Below are positions 22,370 to 33,094 of a stretch of 64,000 nt of DNA, in pieces. Made by a program: the position numbers and the translations under genes. Below the pieces are notes generated by a model, which searched no databases, was not told where the DNA came from, and worked only from the letters and a program-made list of their open reading frames with translations. The first letter of the stretch is position 1, and each line of letters starts with the position of its first letter. The DNA lies in NCBI GenBank assembly GCA_019096065.1, contig JAGUCH010000004.1:9610001-9674000 (forward strand), in the 5' to 3' direction. This stretch comes from Paracyclopina nana. Its lineage: Eukaryota; Arthropoda; Copepoda; Cyclopoida; Cyclopettidae.

Positions 22370-22776
22370 TGAGCCCAAAAAGTTTGTCAAAATGCGACCA
22401 TTTTCACCGTTGTCTTTGGGCCTAGAGCAAAAACAAAGACGGTTTTGTTGATTTTCAAGCGTTTATTAAGTAAAAATATGGGTAAAAAAAGCCACTTTGG
22501 CTAAAAATAGCCACATCTGGTCACCCTGTCAAGGCAATGAAGTCAATTGCAGAAAACTGAGACGTTTTGGGGCGAGGCGAAAATAAAAAAACATCAATTT
22601 TTTTAGTGGAAAATATGGTAATCTTAATTTTATGAAATGTAAGCTGTATTTTGAAGTGGCCTTAAGACATTTTCTTGAGTCTTTTTTTTTCTCATTTCCC
22701 CCCTGTGCTTAAAAAGCGCGCAAGAAATTGCTGAGACTGCAACAATTATTCAAAACAAACTTGTCTTCTTCAAAGG
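22370..22776 (+). promoter_or_regulatory. Promoter and 5' untranslated exon of RCC1-RING copy 1
   Basis: The sequence ends in a strong donor (TTCAAAG|GTAAGT, exon end 22776), to be joined to the acceptor CTCTCATAG at 23486. The block 22370-22860 matches 26795-27465 upstream of copy 2, including shared GCGCGCAA, TGCTGAGA and CAAAACAAACT words. Conservation through both promoter and exon supports the model. Confidence 0.6.
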
Positions 22777-22856
22777 TAAGTCGCATTTCTTTAAAATAAC
22801 CACAATTTTAAAAAGTGCCTATTCGCTGGCTGATGCTCGCAGATAATTAAGCGGCC

Positions 22857-23232
22857 AATTTCAGGGCGGATTCACGGCCGATTCGCGGGCCGATTTGCGG
22901 GCAGATTCATGGCCGATTTGCAGTCGGATTAGCGGGCAGATTCGCGGCCGATTTGTGGGCGGATTCACGGCCGAATTGCGGGCAAATTCACGGCCGAAGT
23001 GCTGGCAGATTCGCGGCCCATTTGTGGGCGGACTCACGGCCAATTTGCGGGCAGATTCACACCGATTTGCCCGCCGATTTTCAGGCTGATTAGTGGGTAT
23101 TTATGCTGCCGATTTGTGTGCGGATTCACGGCCAATTTGCGGGCAGATTCGCGGGCCAATTTTCTCTCGGATTGGCAGGCAACTTGCGGGCGGATTTGCG
23201 GGCGGATTTGCGGGCGGATTTGCGCTGATTTG
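22857..23232. repeat. Degenerate GCGGGCAGATTCGCGGCCGATTT minisatellite
   Basis: About 20 imperfect units built from GCGGGC(A/G)GATT and GCGGCCGATTT, GC-richer than the surroundings. It lies in the 5' intron of RCC1-RING copy 1, where copy 2 carries the perfect 12-bp array ATTTGCGGGCAG. The two arrays are evidently related. Confidence 0.85.
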
Positions 23233-23499
23233 AATTTAAACCAAACTCATTTAGACTCAAATTGACACTTTTGGAAAGCGAAAAAACTTATGATGAGGTG
23301 AATTGATTAATTAGGAGATTGCTCATTATCAACGTGAGCTGACTTCATTGTGCCACTTTTCTTAAGCGTGACACAAACTGACGCAATTAACTCTATTTTA
23401 GTATTCACGATTTCAGTTCCCATTTCTAACTATGCATCAGTTTTATCCATGCACTTCATTATTTAAGTGTCTTTTTGCTCTCATAGAGAATAAACCAAG

Positions 23500-25387
23500 A
23501 TGCAAAGTCCATTAGAGCTGAAATCCTGGTCTGTTTTTGCCAACATTGAACCGGACTTTTTGGCCACAGTGGAATCAGTGTGGGTTTACAAAGACGATTA
23601 TCGAGAAGAATCGGCCATGATTCTCACAAATGAGGATGAAGTCTTCGGGATTGGGAGCAATGAATTTGGCCAACATGGAGTTGGCGATACCCAACCAGCC
23701 CCAAATCCAAGAAAAGTCCCAGCTCTGAGCCACAAACAAGTGGTGGAGATCAGTTTTGGATTTGACTTTGCATTGGCCTTGACACAAGATGGAACCATCT
23801 ATTCATGGGGACGTGAAAATAGATGTGGAGAATTAGGTCGTGAAACTGAATTTGATGGATTGATTCCAATGCCAATTGAAGGTCCTCTGAGAGGCAAAAT
23901 GGTAAACTCTGTTGCTTGTGGTTGGCATCATAGGTAAATACTCCTTAAAATGTGTTCATTTGCAATTTGTTTGCAATGATTTTTATTTTGCAGCTTGGCT
24001 CTCACAGACTCGGGTGAAGTCTTTGCTTGGGGATTTAATAGATCTGGCCAACTTGGGGATGGATCCCAAATAACTGCCAAAGTCCCCCAAAAGATCCAGT
24101 TTGAACACTTGATACCCGAAGGGTGTCATGCTCAACAGATATCTTGTGGAGGACATTTCTCAATCATTCTCCTGAATGATGGCAGAATTCTATCATTTGG
24201 ATATTCATCTGATGGCCAGCTTGGTCATGGAAACAATGAGAATCAGTCCACTCCTCTATTCATCAAAGCACTGAGACACACCAAAATTGTCTCAGTGTGT
24301 TGTGGAGTTTGTCATGTGCTGGCCTTGTCTGATATGGGATGGCTTTATAGTTGGGGAGGGAATGAAAATGGACAATTGGGCAATGGAAGTACAGAAAACT
24401 CCTCAGTGCCAACAAGGATTGGTGACAAAAATACAAGATTCACTGCAATTGAGACAAATTCTTCAAGGATGTCAGCTGCTCTCAATGAATCCAATCAGTC
24501 CTAAATTTGGGTTGAATGAAAAGAAGGAGAGATCCTTACCACACCAACTGAAACTCAGTACAAGAGTCTTCCAGAGGCTTTCTACTTCCATTCAAGCGAA
24601 GACTGGTTAATGCGTCTCAGGGCAATCAGGTTTACTTCTAGTGGTACAAGTGAAAGCCAACCAAGGTAAATCTCTTTTTTTTCAGGCCTCAGTTTTTTTT
24701 AGGAGACTTTTGAACATTCACTCAAGATTGTTGACTATTTCTCATTTCATTTAATTTGCGGGCTCCGGGTTTGTGGGGCACTCAGTTGGCTCTCAGCAGC
24801 ATGTATTTCAATGTTTTTCTGTATTTTTTAAGAATTACACATTTTCTTAGTAGCATAGCAGTAGTATTACTCGATGTGCAAGTTTTCGCTAGATTCGGAT
24901 TATGTCTCATACTAATAACTATAGGAAAGCGTAAGTTTGATTAATAACAACCTAGGTTTTTTTTATCCAAAAACCAGTGCAACCAGGTTTTTGAAGTGTC
25001 AATAAATTGACTAAAAAGAGCTTATTTAATAAAAAAAAAAGTTTAAAAAGGCCGCTAGTTTTTTTAAAAAAATGCTTATTAATGGCCCTATGCTTTATTT
25101 CCAGGTCTTTCAATTGCTTCTCCCAAAATGATGTGCTATTAGAGCAAGTAAAGTCATTGCAACTCCAACTCAGTGCTACCCAAAATGCCGTGGAGGCAAC
25201 TGAGTGCAAAATATGCCATGACAGCCTTAATTGGAAACCATGGGCTTTAGTTCCATGTGGTCACTATGGCTTCTGCGAAACCTGTGCCAAAACGTTCGCA
25301 AATGAATCAATTGGTGCTGCAAATAGGCCAAAAGGCTGCCCTTTCTGTCACAGGCGGGTTGACATGACTATGCAGCTACATGCATGA
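23500..25387 (+). pseudogene. RCC1-repeat/RING protein, copy 1, two in-frame stops
   Basis: Three exons match copies 2 and 3 in position and phase: 23500-23933, 23994-24665 and 25105-25387. They encode RCC1 beta-propeller blades (GQHGVGD, GELGRE, GQLGDG, GQLGHG, GQLGNG) and, in the last exon, a C3HC4 RING (CKICH, CGHYGFCETC, CPFC). In exon 2 two codons are stops where the intact copies have Tyr and Cys: TAA at 24502-24504 and TGA at 24517-24519. The frame is otherwise open to the final stop. Translation would end after 314 residues, giving the propeller without the RING. It is either a young pseudogene or a truncated, possibly competing, propeller protein. Flanks are close to those of copy 3. 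Poly(A) signals AATAAA occur at about 25457-25474. Confidence 0.88.
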
Positions 25388-25935
25388 AGTCAGGATTAGT
25401 TTCTAAACTTTTGTGGCACATTGTATTCCGCAACTTTCCTCTTATGAATATTCAAAAATAAATAAATAATAAAAGGAGACTCGATTTTGCTCATTTTTCT
25501 CCTACAGGTATATATAGAAGATTTGATGGGAAATCTCAGTTTATGGAAAAACTTTCGAAAAATAACTAGGAGTCAATTTTCATGAGGGCGTAAAGCCAAA
25601 TTTTAGTCACGCTAACCTAAGTTGACCTGATAAGAATCCTCACTCAAGGTATAAGCTTTATTAATCAAACAAGATCTTGACGTAAATGATCAAGTTGCAA
25701 AGCCAAAACTGCAATAACGCAAAACTCAAGCAATGCTCTCTGTTACTATTTCAATTGCATCAAGTTATTCTGCAATTTGACATTTCCCTTTAACTTGCAT
25801 TATTACATCATAGTTGCTGACGATAGCACTATATTGGTTCTGACCAAACAAGGTTTAATTGTCATCAATGTCTGTTTTCAAAAGCAGATTCTTGCCCAAG
25901 TCTTTTAGGAGATACAGATTCGCAGAATTCGCGGA
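25388..25935. repeat. Duplicated 3' flank of RCC1-RING copy 1
   Basis: Matches the flank of copy 3 (35036-35450) from ATTCCGCAACTTTCCTCTTA through GATCAAGTTGCAAAGCCAA. In part it also matches the flank of the kinase gene (37040-37190 and 37610-37680). No gene; it marks the extent of the segmental duplications. Confidence 0.8.
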
Positions 25936-26690
25936 TTGTGACCTCATTTGACTCAATTTGCCTCAATTTAAATCAATTCAACAAAATTGACTCAATTTGA
26001 CACAATTTTTGACACAATTAGACTGATTACGACTCAAATTGAGGCAATTTAATTCCGATCAACTCCTTTTCACTCAATAAAACTCATTTTGACTCGATTT
26101 GACTCAACTTGCTTTAATGTGACTCATTTTGACTCAAGAACACTTGTTATAACTCAATTTTGACTCAATGTGACTCTATTTGACTCTATTTGACTCTATT
26201 TGACTTTATTTGACTCTATTTGACTTGATTTGACTCGATTTGACTCTATTTGACTCTATTTGACTCTATTTGACTCTATTTGACTTTATTTGACTCTATT
26301 TGACTTGATTTGACTCGATTTGACTCGATTTGACTCGATTTGACTCGATTTGACTCGATTTGACTCGATTTGACTCGATTTGACTCGATTTGACTCTATT
26401 TGACTTTATTTGACTCTATTTGACTCGATTTGACTCGATTTGACTCGATTTGACTCTATTTGACTATATATGACTTTATTTGACTCGATTTGACTCTATT
26501 TGACTTTATTTGACTCTATTTGACTCTATTTGACTTGATTTGAATCTATTTTAATCGATTTGAATCTATTTTAATCGATTTGAATAGATGTGAATCGATT
26601 TGAATTGATGTGAATCTATATTTGACTCAATTTGAATCTATTTGACTCAATTTGACCTCATTTGACTCAATTTGACTAAATAGGATGACT
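25936..26690. repeat. 10-bp array GACTC(T/G)ATTT
   Basis: About 60 units of TTTGACTCTA/TTTGACTCGA, with degenerate leading units (CTCAATTTGACT). Variants occur in runs (eight TTGACTCGAT units together), which suggests local homogenisation. Confidence 0.92.
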
Positions 26691-26794
26691 CTCGAGCACG
26701 GAGCAAAAAAAGTACCACATAAACATACGGACCAAATCGGCCGTAACTTTGCCGTTACGTAACTTTTCCGCGATTTAATTTGAAATCGGATCAG

Positions 26795-27375
26795 CGTGCC
26801 TTTTTTAAATTGAGCCCAAAAAGTTTGTTAAAATGCGGCATATAAGAAAGTTGCCATTTTCTCCATTGTCCTTTGGCTTTAAGCCAAACCAAAGACAGTT
26901 TTGGAAATCCCAGCCCAAGCTCTGCAAATGTTATTTTATCAACATTTTCAAATTATTCCATTCCGGTGCCTCAAAATTCCCATTTTCGTGTTTATTAGGG
27001 AACAGCGGCTTGGTAAAGCAAGCTTTTTCGGCGAAAAATTAATTATTACTAATTATTAAATTAAAAGTAGACCATTAACTGATCTAAATGATGCGAATTG
27101 AAAAAAGAGGTTGTGTGCACTTTGACAATAATTCCGTTTTCAAGTTTGTGCAGACAGCAGAAAAGGGCGAAGTGAAAATGAAAGATATCAATTTTTTTAG
27201 TCGAAAAAACAGTAATCTTAATTTTTATGAAATGAAAGCTGTATTTTGAAGTGGCCCTAGACACTTTTTCTTAGATCTGTTCTTTTTTTCTCATTTCCCC
27301 TTCTGTGCTCAAAAAGCGCGCAACAAATTGCTGAGAAAGAAACAATTATTCAAAACAAACTCGTCTTCTTTAAAG
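26795..27375 (+). promoter_or_regulatory. Promoter and 5' untranslated exon of RCC1-RING copy 2
   Basis: Homologous to 22370-22776. The exon ends at 27375 with the donor TTTAAAG|GTAAGT and joins the acceptor CTCTCATAG at 28634. The intron between holds the 706-bp array and a 390-bp repeat element. Confidence 0.6.
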
Positions 27376-27470
27376 GTAAGTCACATTTCTTTAAAATAAC
27401 CACAATTAAAGTGCCGATTCGCTGGCTTTTGCGCGGATTAGCGGCCAATTTCAAGGCGGATCCACAGCCA

Positions 27471-28176
27471 ATTTGCGGGCAGATTTGCGGGCAGATTTGC
27501 GGGCAGATTTGCGGGCAGATTTGCGGGCAGATTTGCGGGCAGATTTGCGGGCAGATTTGCGGGCAGATTTGCGGGCAGATTTGCGGGCAGATTTGCGGGC
27601 AGATTTGCGGGCAGATTTGCGGGCAGATTTGCGGGCAGATTTGCGGGCAGATTTGCGGGCAGATTTGCGGGCAGATTTGCGGGCAGATTTGCGGGCAGAT
27701 TTGCGGGCAGATTTGCGGGCAGATTTGCGGGCAGATTTGCGGGCAGATTTGCGGGCAGATTTGCGGGCAGATTTGCGGGCAGATTTGCGGGCAGATTTGC
27801 GGGCAGATTTGCGGGCAGATTTGCGGGCAGATTTGCGGGCAGATTTGCGGGCAGATTTGCGGGCAGATTTGCGGGCAGATTTGCGGGCAGATTTGCGGGC
27901 AGATTTGCGGGCAGATTTGCGGGCAGATTTGCGGGCAGATTTGCGGGCAGATTTGCGGGCAGATTTGCGGGCAGATTTGCGGGCAGATTTGCGGGCAGAT
28001 TTGCGGGCAGATTTGCGGGCAGATTTGCGGGCAGATTTGCGGGCAGATTTGCGGGCAGATTTGCGGGCAGATTTGCGGGCAGATTTGCGGGCAGATTTGC
28101 GGGCAGATTTGCGGGCAGATTTGCGGGCAGATTTGCGGGCAGATTTGCGGGCAGATTTGCGGGCAGATTTGCGGGC
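27471..28176. repeat. Perfect 12-bp array ATTTGCGGGCAG, 706 bp
   Basis: Exact period 12 from 27471 to 28176 with no substitution in 58.8 units. It lies in the 5' intron of RCC1-RING copy 2. The open frames across it (LPAN, GQIC and RADL repeats) are products of the stop-free unit, not genes. Same length as the array at 18085-18790. Confidence 0.97.
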
Positions 28177-28565
28177 GCCAGTATAAAGCTAATTTTTCTC
28201 ATGATTATATTTAGCAAGGTAGGATTTTAACATGCCCCACTTGTTTTGAGTCATTAGATGGATGCACTTTGTTATGATTTGACCATATGTTGAGCCTTAC
28301 ATTGTCTGAAATTCCAATTTTTAGTGAAATTTAAGGCTGGCTTTAAGGCTGGCTTTCGGGTAAGCCAAAGCACCATTTAAAAGTGCTTCCGGAATTGATT
28401 TGCTCAATAAAAGTGGCAGTATTGTTTGATGAATTTGGCTACTTTTGGCCTGATATTAAAGTACATGTCTTGTAACACCAAAAAGGCACGGGTCAACTAC
28501 GCTCGCGCGTCCTGACGTCACTACAGCTGAACTGACGTCCGAAAACATCGGTTCCCCTTTCCTAT
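28176..28565 (+). mobile_element. 390-bp dispersed element, copy A
   Basis: Inverted, highly similar copy of 62923-63312. The shared ends are CGCCAGTAT(A/T)AAGCTAATTT and TTTCCTAT. It contains two GACGT motifs near one end and no coding frame. It abuts the 706-bp array exactly and sits 70 bases before the splice acceptor of RCC1-RING copy 2. Copy 1 lacks it there, so insertion after duplication is likely. Element class unknown. Confidence 0.8.
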
Positions 28566-28647
28566 GCATCAGCTGAATGAAGCAACAGTTATTTCCGTGC
28601 ACTTCATCGTTCAAGTGTCTTTTTCCTCTCATAGAGAATAAACCAAG

Positions 28648-30558
28648 ATGCAAAGTCCATTAGAGCTGAAATCCTGGCCAGTATTTGCCAACATTGAACC
28701 GGACTTTTTGGCAAAAGTGAAATCAGTGTGGGTTTACAGAGGGATAGAAGTAGGGGCCATGTTCAGAGAGATAGAAGAAGTGGCCATGATTCTCACAAAT
28801 GAGGATGAAGTCTTTGCAATTGGGAGCAATAAATGTGGCCAACATGGAGTTGGCCATACCAAACCAGCCCCAAATCCACAAAAAGTCCCCGCTCTGAGCC
28901 ACAAACAAGTGGTCGATGTCAGTTTTGGATCTGGATTTGCATTGGCCCTGACGCAAGATGGAACCATCTATTCATGGGGTAAAAGAAATCTTTTCGGACA
29001 ATTGGGTCGTGAAACCACAAATGATGGATTGATTCCAAAGCCAATTGAAGGTCCACTAAAAGGCAACAGTGTAAAATCTTTTGCCTGTGGTCGTGGTCAT
29101 AGGTAAATAGTGCTTAAAATGTGTTCATTTGCATTTGGTTGCAATGATGTTTATTTTTGCAGCTTGGCTCTCACAGACTCGGGTGAAGTCTTTGCTTGGG
29201 GATCGAATACATTTGGCCAACTTGGGGATGGGTCCCAAAATTGTTCCAAGGTCCCCAAAAAGCTCTGGATGCCTGAAGGGTGCCATGCTCAACAGATATC
29301 TTGTGGCGCACTTTTCTCAATCATTCTCCTGAATGATGGCAGAATTCTATCATTTGGAAATTCATACTATGGCCAGCTTGGTCATGGAAGCAAAGTGGAT
29401 GATTCCTTTCCTCACATCATCACAGCACTGAGAGGCATCAAAATTGTCTCAGTGTGCTGCGGATATGGTCATGTGCTGGCCTTGTCAGATGAGGGATTGC
29501 TTTTTATTTGGGGAAAGAACAATTTTGGACAATTGGGCAATGGAAGTACACATCAGTCCTCAGTGCCAGCGGGGAATTGTGACAAAAGATTCGCTGCAAT
29601 AGAGTCTACTTCACATATGTCATTTGCTATCAGTGAATCAAACCAAACCTATGTTTGGGGTTGGTGCGATGATGCAGAAATCCTCACACCAACTAAAATT
29701 CACTGCAGGAGTCTTCCAGAGGCTTTCTACTTCCTTTCGCACAAAGACTATCCAATGCATCTCAGGGCGATCAGGTTCACTTGTAGTGGCACAAGTGAGA
29801 GCCAACCAAGGTAAATGTCTTTTTTCAGGCTTCAGTGTCTTTTTCTAGTGACACAGAACATTCACTCAAGTTTGTTGACAATGTCCCATTTCAGTCAATT
29901 TACTTTAGGCTCTGGTTTCAATTTTTTGGGGCACTCAGTTGGCTCTCTCTAGCATCATGAATTTCACAGTTTTTGCCAAGAATTTTTCATTTTCTTAGTA
30001 ATGTAACTCAGTGCAAAAGTTTTCGCTAGGCACAGAAAATGACCTTAGCTATTTGCTATAAATGAGTCTAATTTTGACGCAGTTTTTTTTTAGAGGACAA
30101 ATTTTCGTGAAAAAATGCCAGTAGATTAAAAAAAAAAAAATATGGCAAGTGAGGCTAGCAAAGCACATGATAAGCTGAGTTTCTCCTGTTGCTGAGGCTG
30201 TTGTATGGATTTGGGGATTTCTGTGAGCTGGTTATCTGGCTACTGCCTATTTATCGCCCTTTGCTTTATTTCCAGGCCTTCAACTTGCTTCTCCCAAGAT
30301 GATGAGCTAGTGGAGCAAGTAAAGTCATTGCAACTCCAACTCAGTGCTACCCCAAATGCCGTGGAGGCAACTGAGTGCAAAATATGCCATGAAAGCCATA
30401 ATGGGAAGCCATGGGGTTTAGCTCCATGCCGTCACTTGGGCTTCTGCGAAACCTGTGCCATCAAATTAGCCAATGAATCAAATGATGCTGCAAATCAGCC
30501 AATAGGCTGCCCTATCTGTCGCAAGAAGGTTGTCTTGACTATGCAGCTATATCCATAA
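28648..30558 (+). CDS. RCC1-repeat/RING protein, copy 2, 461 aa
   Basis: Exons 28648-29102, 29163-29810 and 30276-30558 join in phase (1386 nt with TAA). A short N-terminal segment (MQSPLELKSW) leads into RCC1 blades with GQHGVGH, GQLGRE, GQLGDG, GQLGHG and GQLGNG signatures. The linker ESQPR crosses the second intron to a C-terminal RING: CKICHESHNGKPW, CRHLGFCETC, CPIC. The RING predicts E3 ubiquitin ligase activity, with the propeller as substrate or partner binder. Here the usual CGH reads CRH, but the metal ligands are kept. The start is shared by all family members. The upstream exon ending at 27375 gives the 5' leader. It is the most diverged of the three RCC1 copies (two-codon-scale length changes, PEGCHAQQ kept). 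Confidence 0.92.
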
Positions 30559-30689
30559 AATCCAATGAGATTTTGACGGAATTTCGTATGCGTGTGAAAA
30601 CGGCTTATTGAACCAACGGGCACATTTAGAAAGAGTATTAACTTTAGATGAGCTAAATTGATTCATTTGGAGCACAATTTGCTCATTAT

Positions 30690-31060
30690 AAACGTGAGCT
30701 GACACATTTTGATGCAAACTGGCTCATTTGAAATTAAACTGACTCATTTTGACACTTTTCTAAAGTATGACACATATTTCAACGCGAATTGACTCATTTA
30801 AATAAAACTTGGTTCATTTTGACGCAAATTGACTCATTTTGACTCAAATTGACTCATTTTGACTCAAATTGACTCATTTTGACTCAAATTGACTCATTTT
30901 GACTCGATTTGACTCGATTTGACTCAAATTGACTCAAATTGACTCATTTTGACTTAAATTGACTCATTTTGACTCAAATTGACTAAAATTGACTCATTTT
31001 GACTCAAATTGACTTATTTTGACTCAAATTGACTCATTTTGACTTATCAAAAACATTTGG
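30690..31060. repeat. Array of ATTGACTCATTTTGACTCAA
   Basis: A 20-bp unit, about 13 copies, fairly uniform at 30830-30960 and then drifting. Uses the TGACTCA word in direct and complementary readings. Confidence 0.9.
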
Positions 31061-31328
31061 CTGATTTTCTTAAAATTGTCAGATTTTTGAAAAATTGACT
31101 GATTTTAGCAAAATTGAAGGAATTTTTAAAAATTGATAGTTGTGGCCATCACTCCATAAATGTTTTGTATATCCAGATTCTTGAAAGGTGCACAACACCT
31201 GTCAGTTTGCACCTTCCACAGCCTCTTTGGCACCAACTGAGCTGAGCTGGGGCAAAAAAGTGACATTCCACCGCTTGTCTTGGCTGCAATCCAAGGAGCT
31301 CCTTGTTGAAGCCATTTTCGAGGGTGCC

Positions 31329-31922
31329 GTCACTAAGGCCTAAAATGAGGTGGGTTTTAGGATCTAAAATATTGGTGGATTTTAAGATCTAGCAAAGTGG
31401 GTTTTTAAGCCTACACTTTTCTGGATCTGGGTACTAAGATCTAAGTTGAAAAAATGGTTTGAGTTTTACCTGGGTTTTAAGATCTAAAGAAAAGGGTTTT
31501 AAGATCTAACAGCCACAAAAATAGAAAGCTACAAGGAATTGCACGTATCATTAGTTTTCAAAACTACTGGTTAAATGGCACTACACATTTTGAAGAAAAT
31601 AAATATTTATATTAAAAAAGAAAGTTAAAATATGAGGTTCCTACGAGTTTTCTTTTGTAAGTCACTTTTCATTTTGACACTAACTTTTCAGAGCTTAAAA
31701 ATCTTGAAAAACAGTCGACTAGATTTCAAAAACTATGTAAAAATAGGGGATGTTTTTCAATGTAGATCTTAAAACCCAGATGGTTAGATTTTAACATCCA
31801 ACTTTTAGGCTTTAACATCCTAACCTTTAGATCTTAATAACCAGAGCAAAAAAAAGTGTAGGCTTTAAAACCTCCCATGATTTTAGATCCTAAAACCTAC
31901 CCCTATTTTAGGCCTTAGTGAC
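31329..31922. mobile_element. 594-bp foldback element with ~100-bp inverted ends
   Basis: The left end GTCACTAAGGCCTAAAAT and about 100 following bases are repeated in inverse at the right (ATTTTAGGCCTTAGTGAC ending 31922). Both arms carry GTTTTAGGATCTAAAAT, AAGCCTACACTTTT and TAAGATCTAA. The centre is AT-rich and has no frame. Just outside, both flanks contain CCATTTTCGA (31312 and 31928). Non-autonomous DNA element or foldback; superfamily not recognised. Confidence 0.8.
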
Positions 31923-33094
31923 TTCTCCCATTTTCGACTGTTGTTCATTCGAAACTTTGGCACTCCTTGTCGAAGAAGGGAATGTAACCCCATGAAAAAT
32001 AGACTTTCTTTCTTCTCCTTGCATCCATTTGAGTTGATTCAGCCAAAAAAATCCTCTTTCCAACCTTGGTCTTGGCTGCGATCCATGCTGCATTTCATTG
32101 AACCATTCACAGCTGAGTTGGCAAATAAGCCCTGGTAGCCCTGGAAGCAGTCAGCTGATGATCACCTCCAAAGTTAAACCTGAGATCATCTCTTGGTATG
32201 CCAAAGGACTGATACAGCTCAAAAAATCCTCACTTGATCTGAGAACTTGGCCATCGAGACCCTCAAAGACTTTCTGTAGCCAAATTACCTATGCCACAAG
32301 TGAACTCCAAAGCCCCCTGGATTAACCTGGCCTTGCTGTACCTTGAATGTTAGCCTTGGAATCATCTGCTGGCACCCAGGAGGTGTGATCAAGGCCAAAT
32401 GGTCAACAATCTGTCCCTAGAATTAGCCTTGATCCTTGAGCCATCTATTTCATATGACTGGAATAGAAAAAGAGCAATGCTCAACCAAGAATCGAACTCA
32501 GGTCTCTAGAATAGTGTGCCAACGCTCTACCTCTGAGCGCCGCACATACATGGCCGGAAGATTTTACTGCGCATGCGCAGCAAGCAGCTGGTGCAGGCTA
32601 GGCCACTGGGTCAACTTTGATGAGCTCATGCTCACTGACAGATGAACCGGACCGCAAAATTTGAGGCACCTCTTGCAAGAAATTGTGGGGCCAGATAAGC
32701 TTTCATAAATTAAGCATTTTTAGCAATGAAAAAGCTAATAGCAATAGGATTATATTTTTGCTAGAAATTAACCAATAACAAGTAGGTGTGCAAAAATATT
32801 GGCATTTTAGCCATGTATATTTAAACCCGGGCATTGGCCAAACATTCAGTTTCATGTACTGGCTTGATTCCGAGTCAAATTGATCACTTACTTGAGAATG
32901 TTTGGCAGTTTCACTTTTCTTTTCCTATTTCCTAATTCTCTTTAAATAATTTTGAGCTAACTGCTTATGTAGTCCGAGTCGAGTTAGCCTTACGTGTTAC
33001 AGAGTTGAGCTCAAACTCGTTCCATCACTACTATGCATCAGTTGAATTAGGCATCAGTTATTTCATCATTATTCTTTATTGAAAATATTCCAAG
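31923..33094. other. Spacer with no clear gene
   Basis: The text around 31256-31320 and 32060-32120 shares words (CTTGGCTGC(A/G)ATCCA, AGCTGAG), suggesting an old dispersed repeat. A tRNA-like sequence lies at 32478. The 60 bases before 33095 resemble the leader of the other family members (ATGCATCAG, TTCCAAGATG) but lack the CTCATAG acceptor. Confidence 0.45.
32478..32542 (-). other. tRNA-like sequence
   Basis: On the minus strand a perfect D-stem (GCTC-AGAGGTA-GAGC) and box B GAGTTCGATTCTT on a five-pair, wobble-rich T-stem are present. The anticodon arm does not pair and no acceptor stem is found. Confidence 0.5.

Noticed and set aside
27411-28217. Long open frames (237-267 aa, GQIC, LPAN and RADL repeats)
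   Set aside because: Same reason: stop-free 12-mer array inside a 5' intron.
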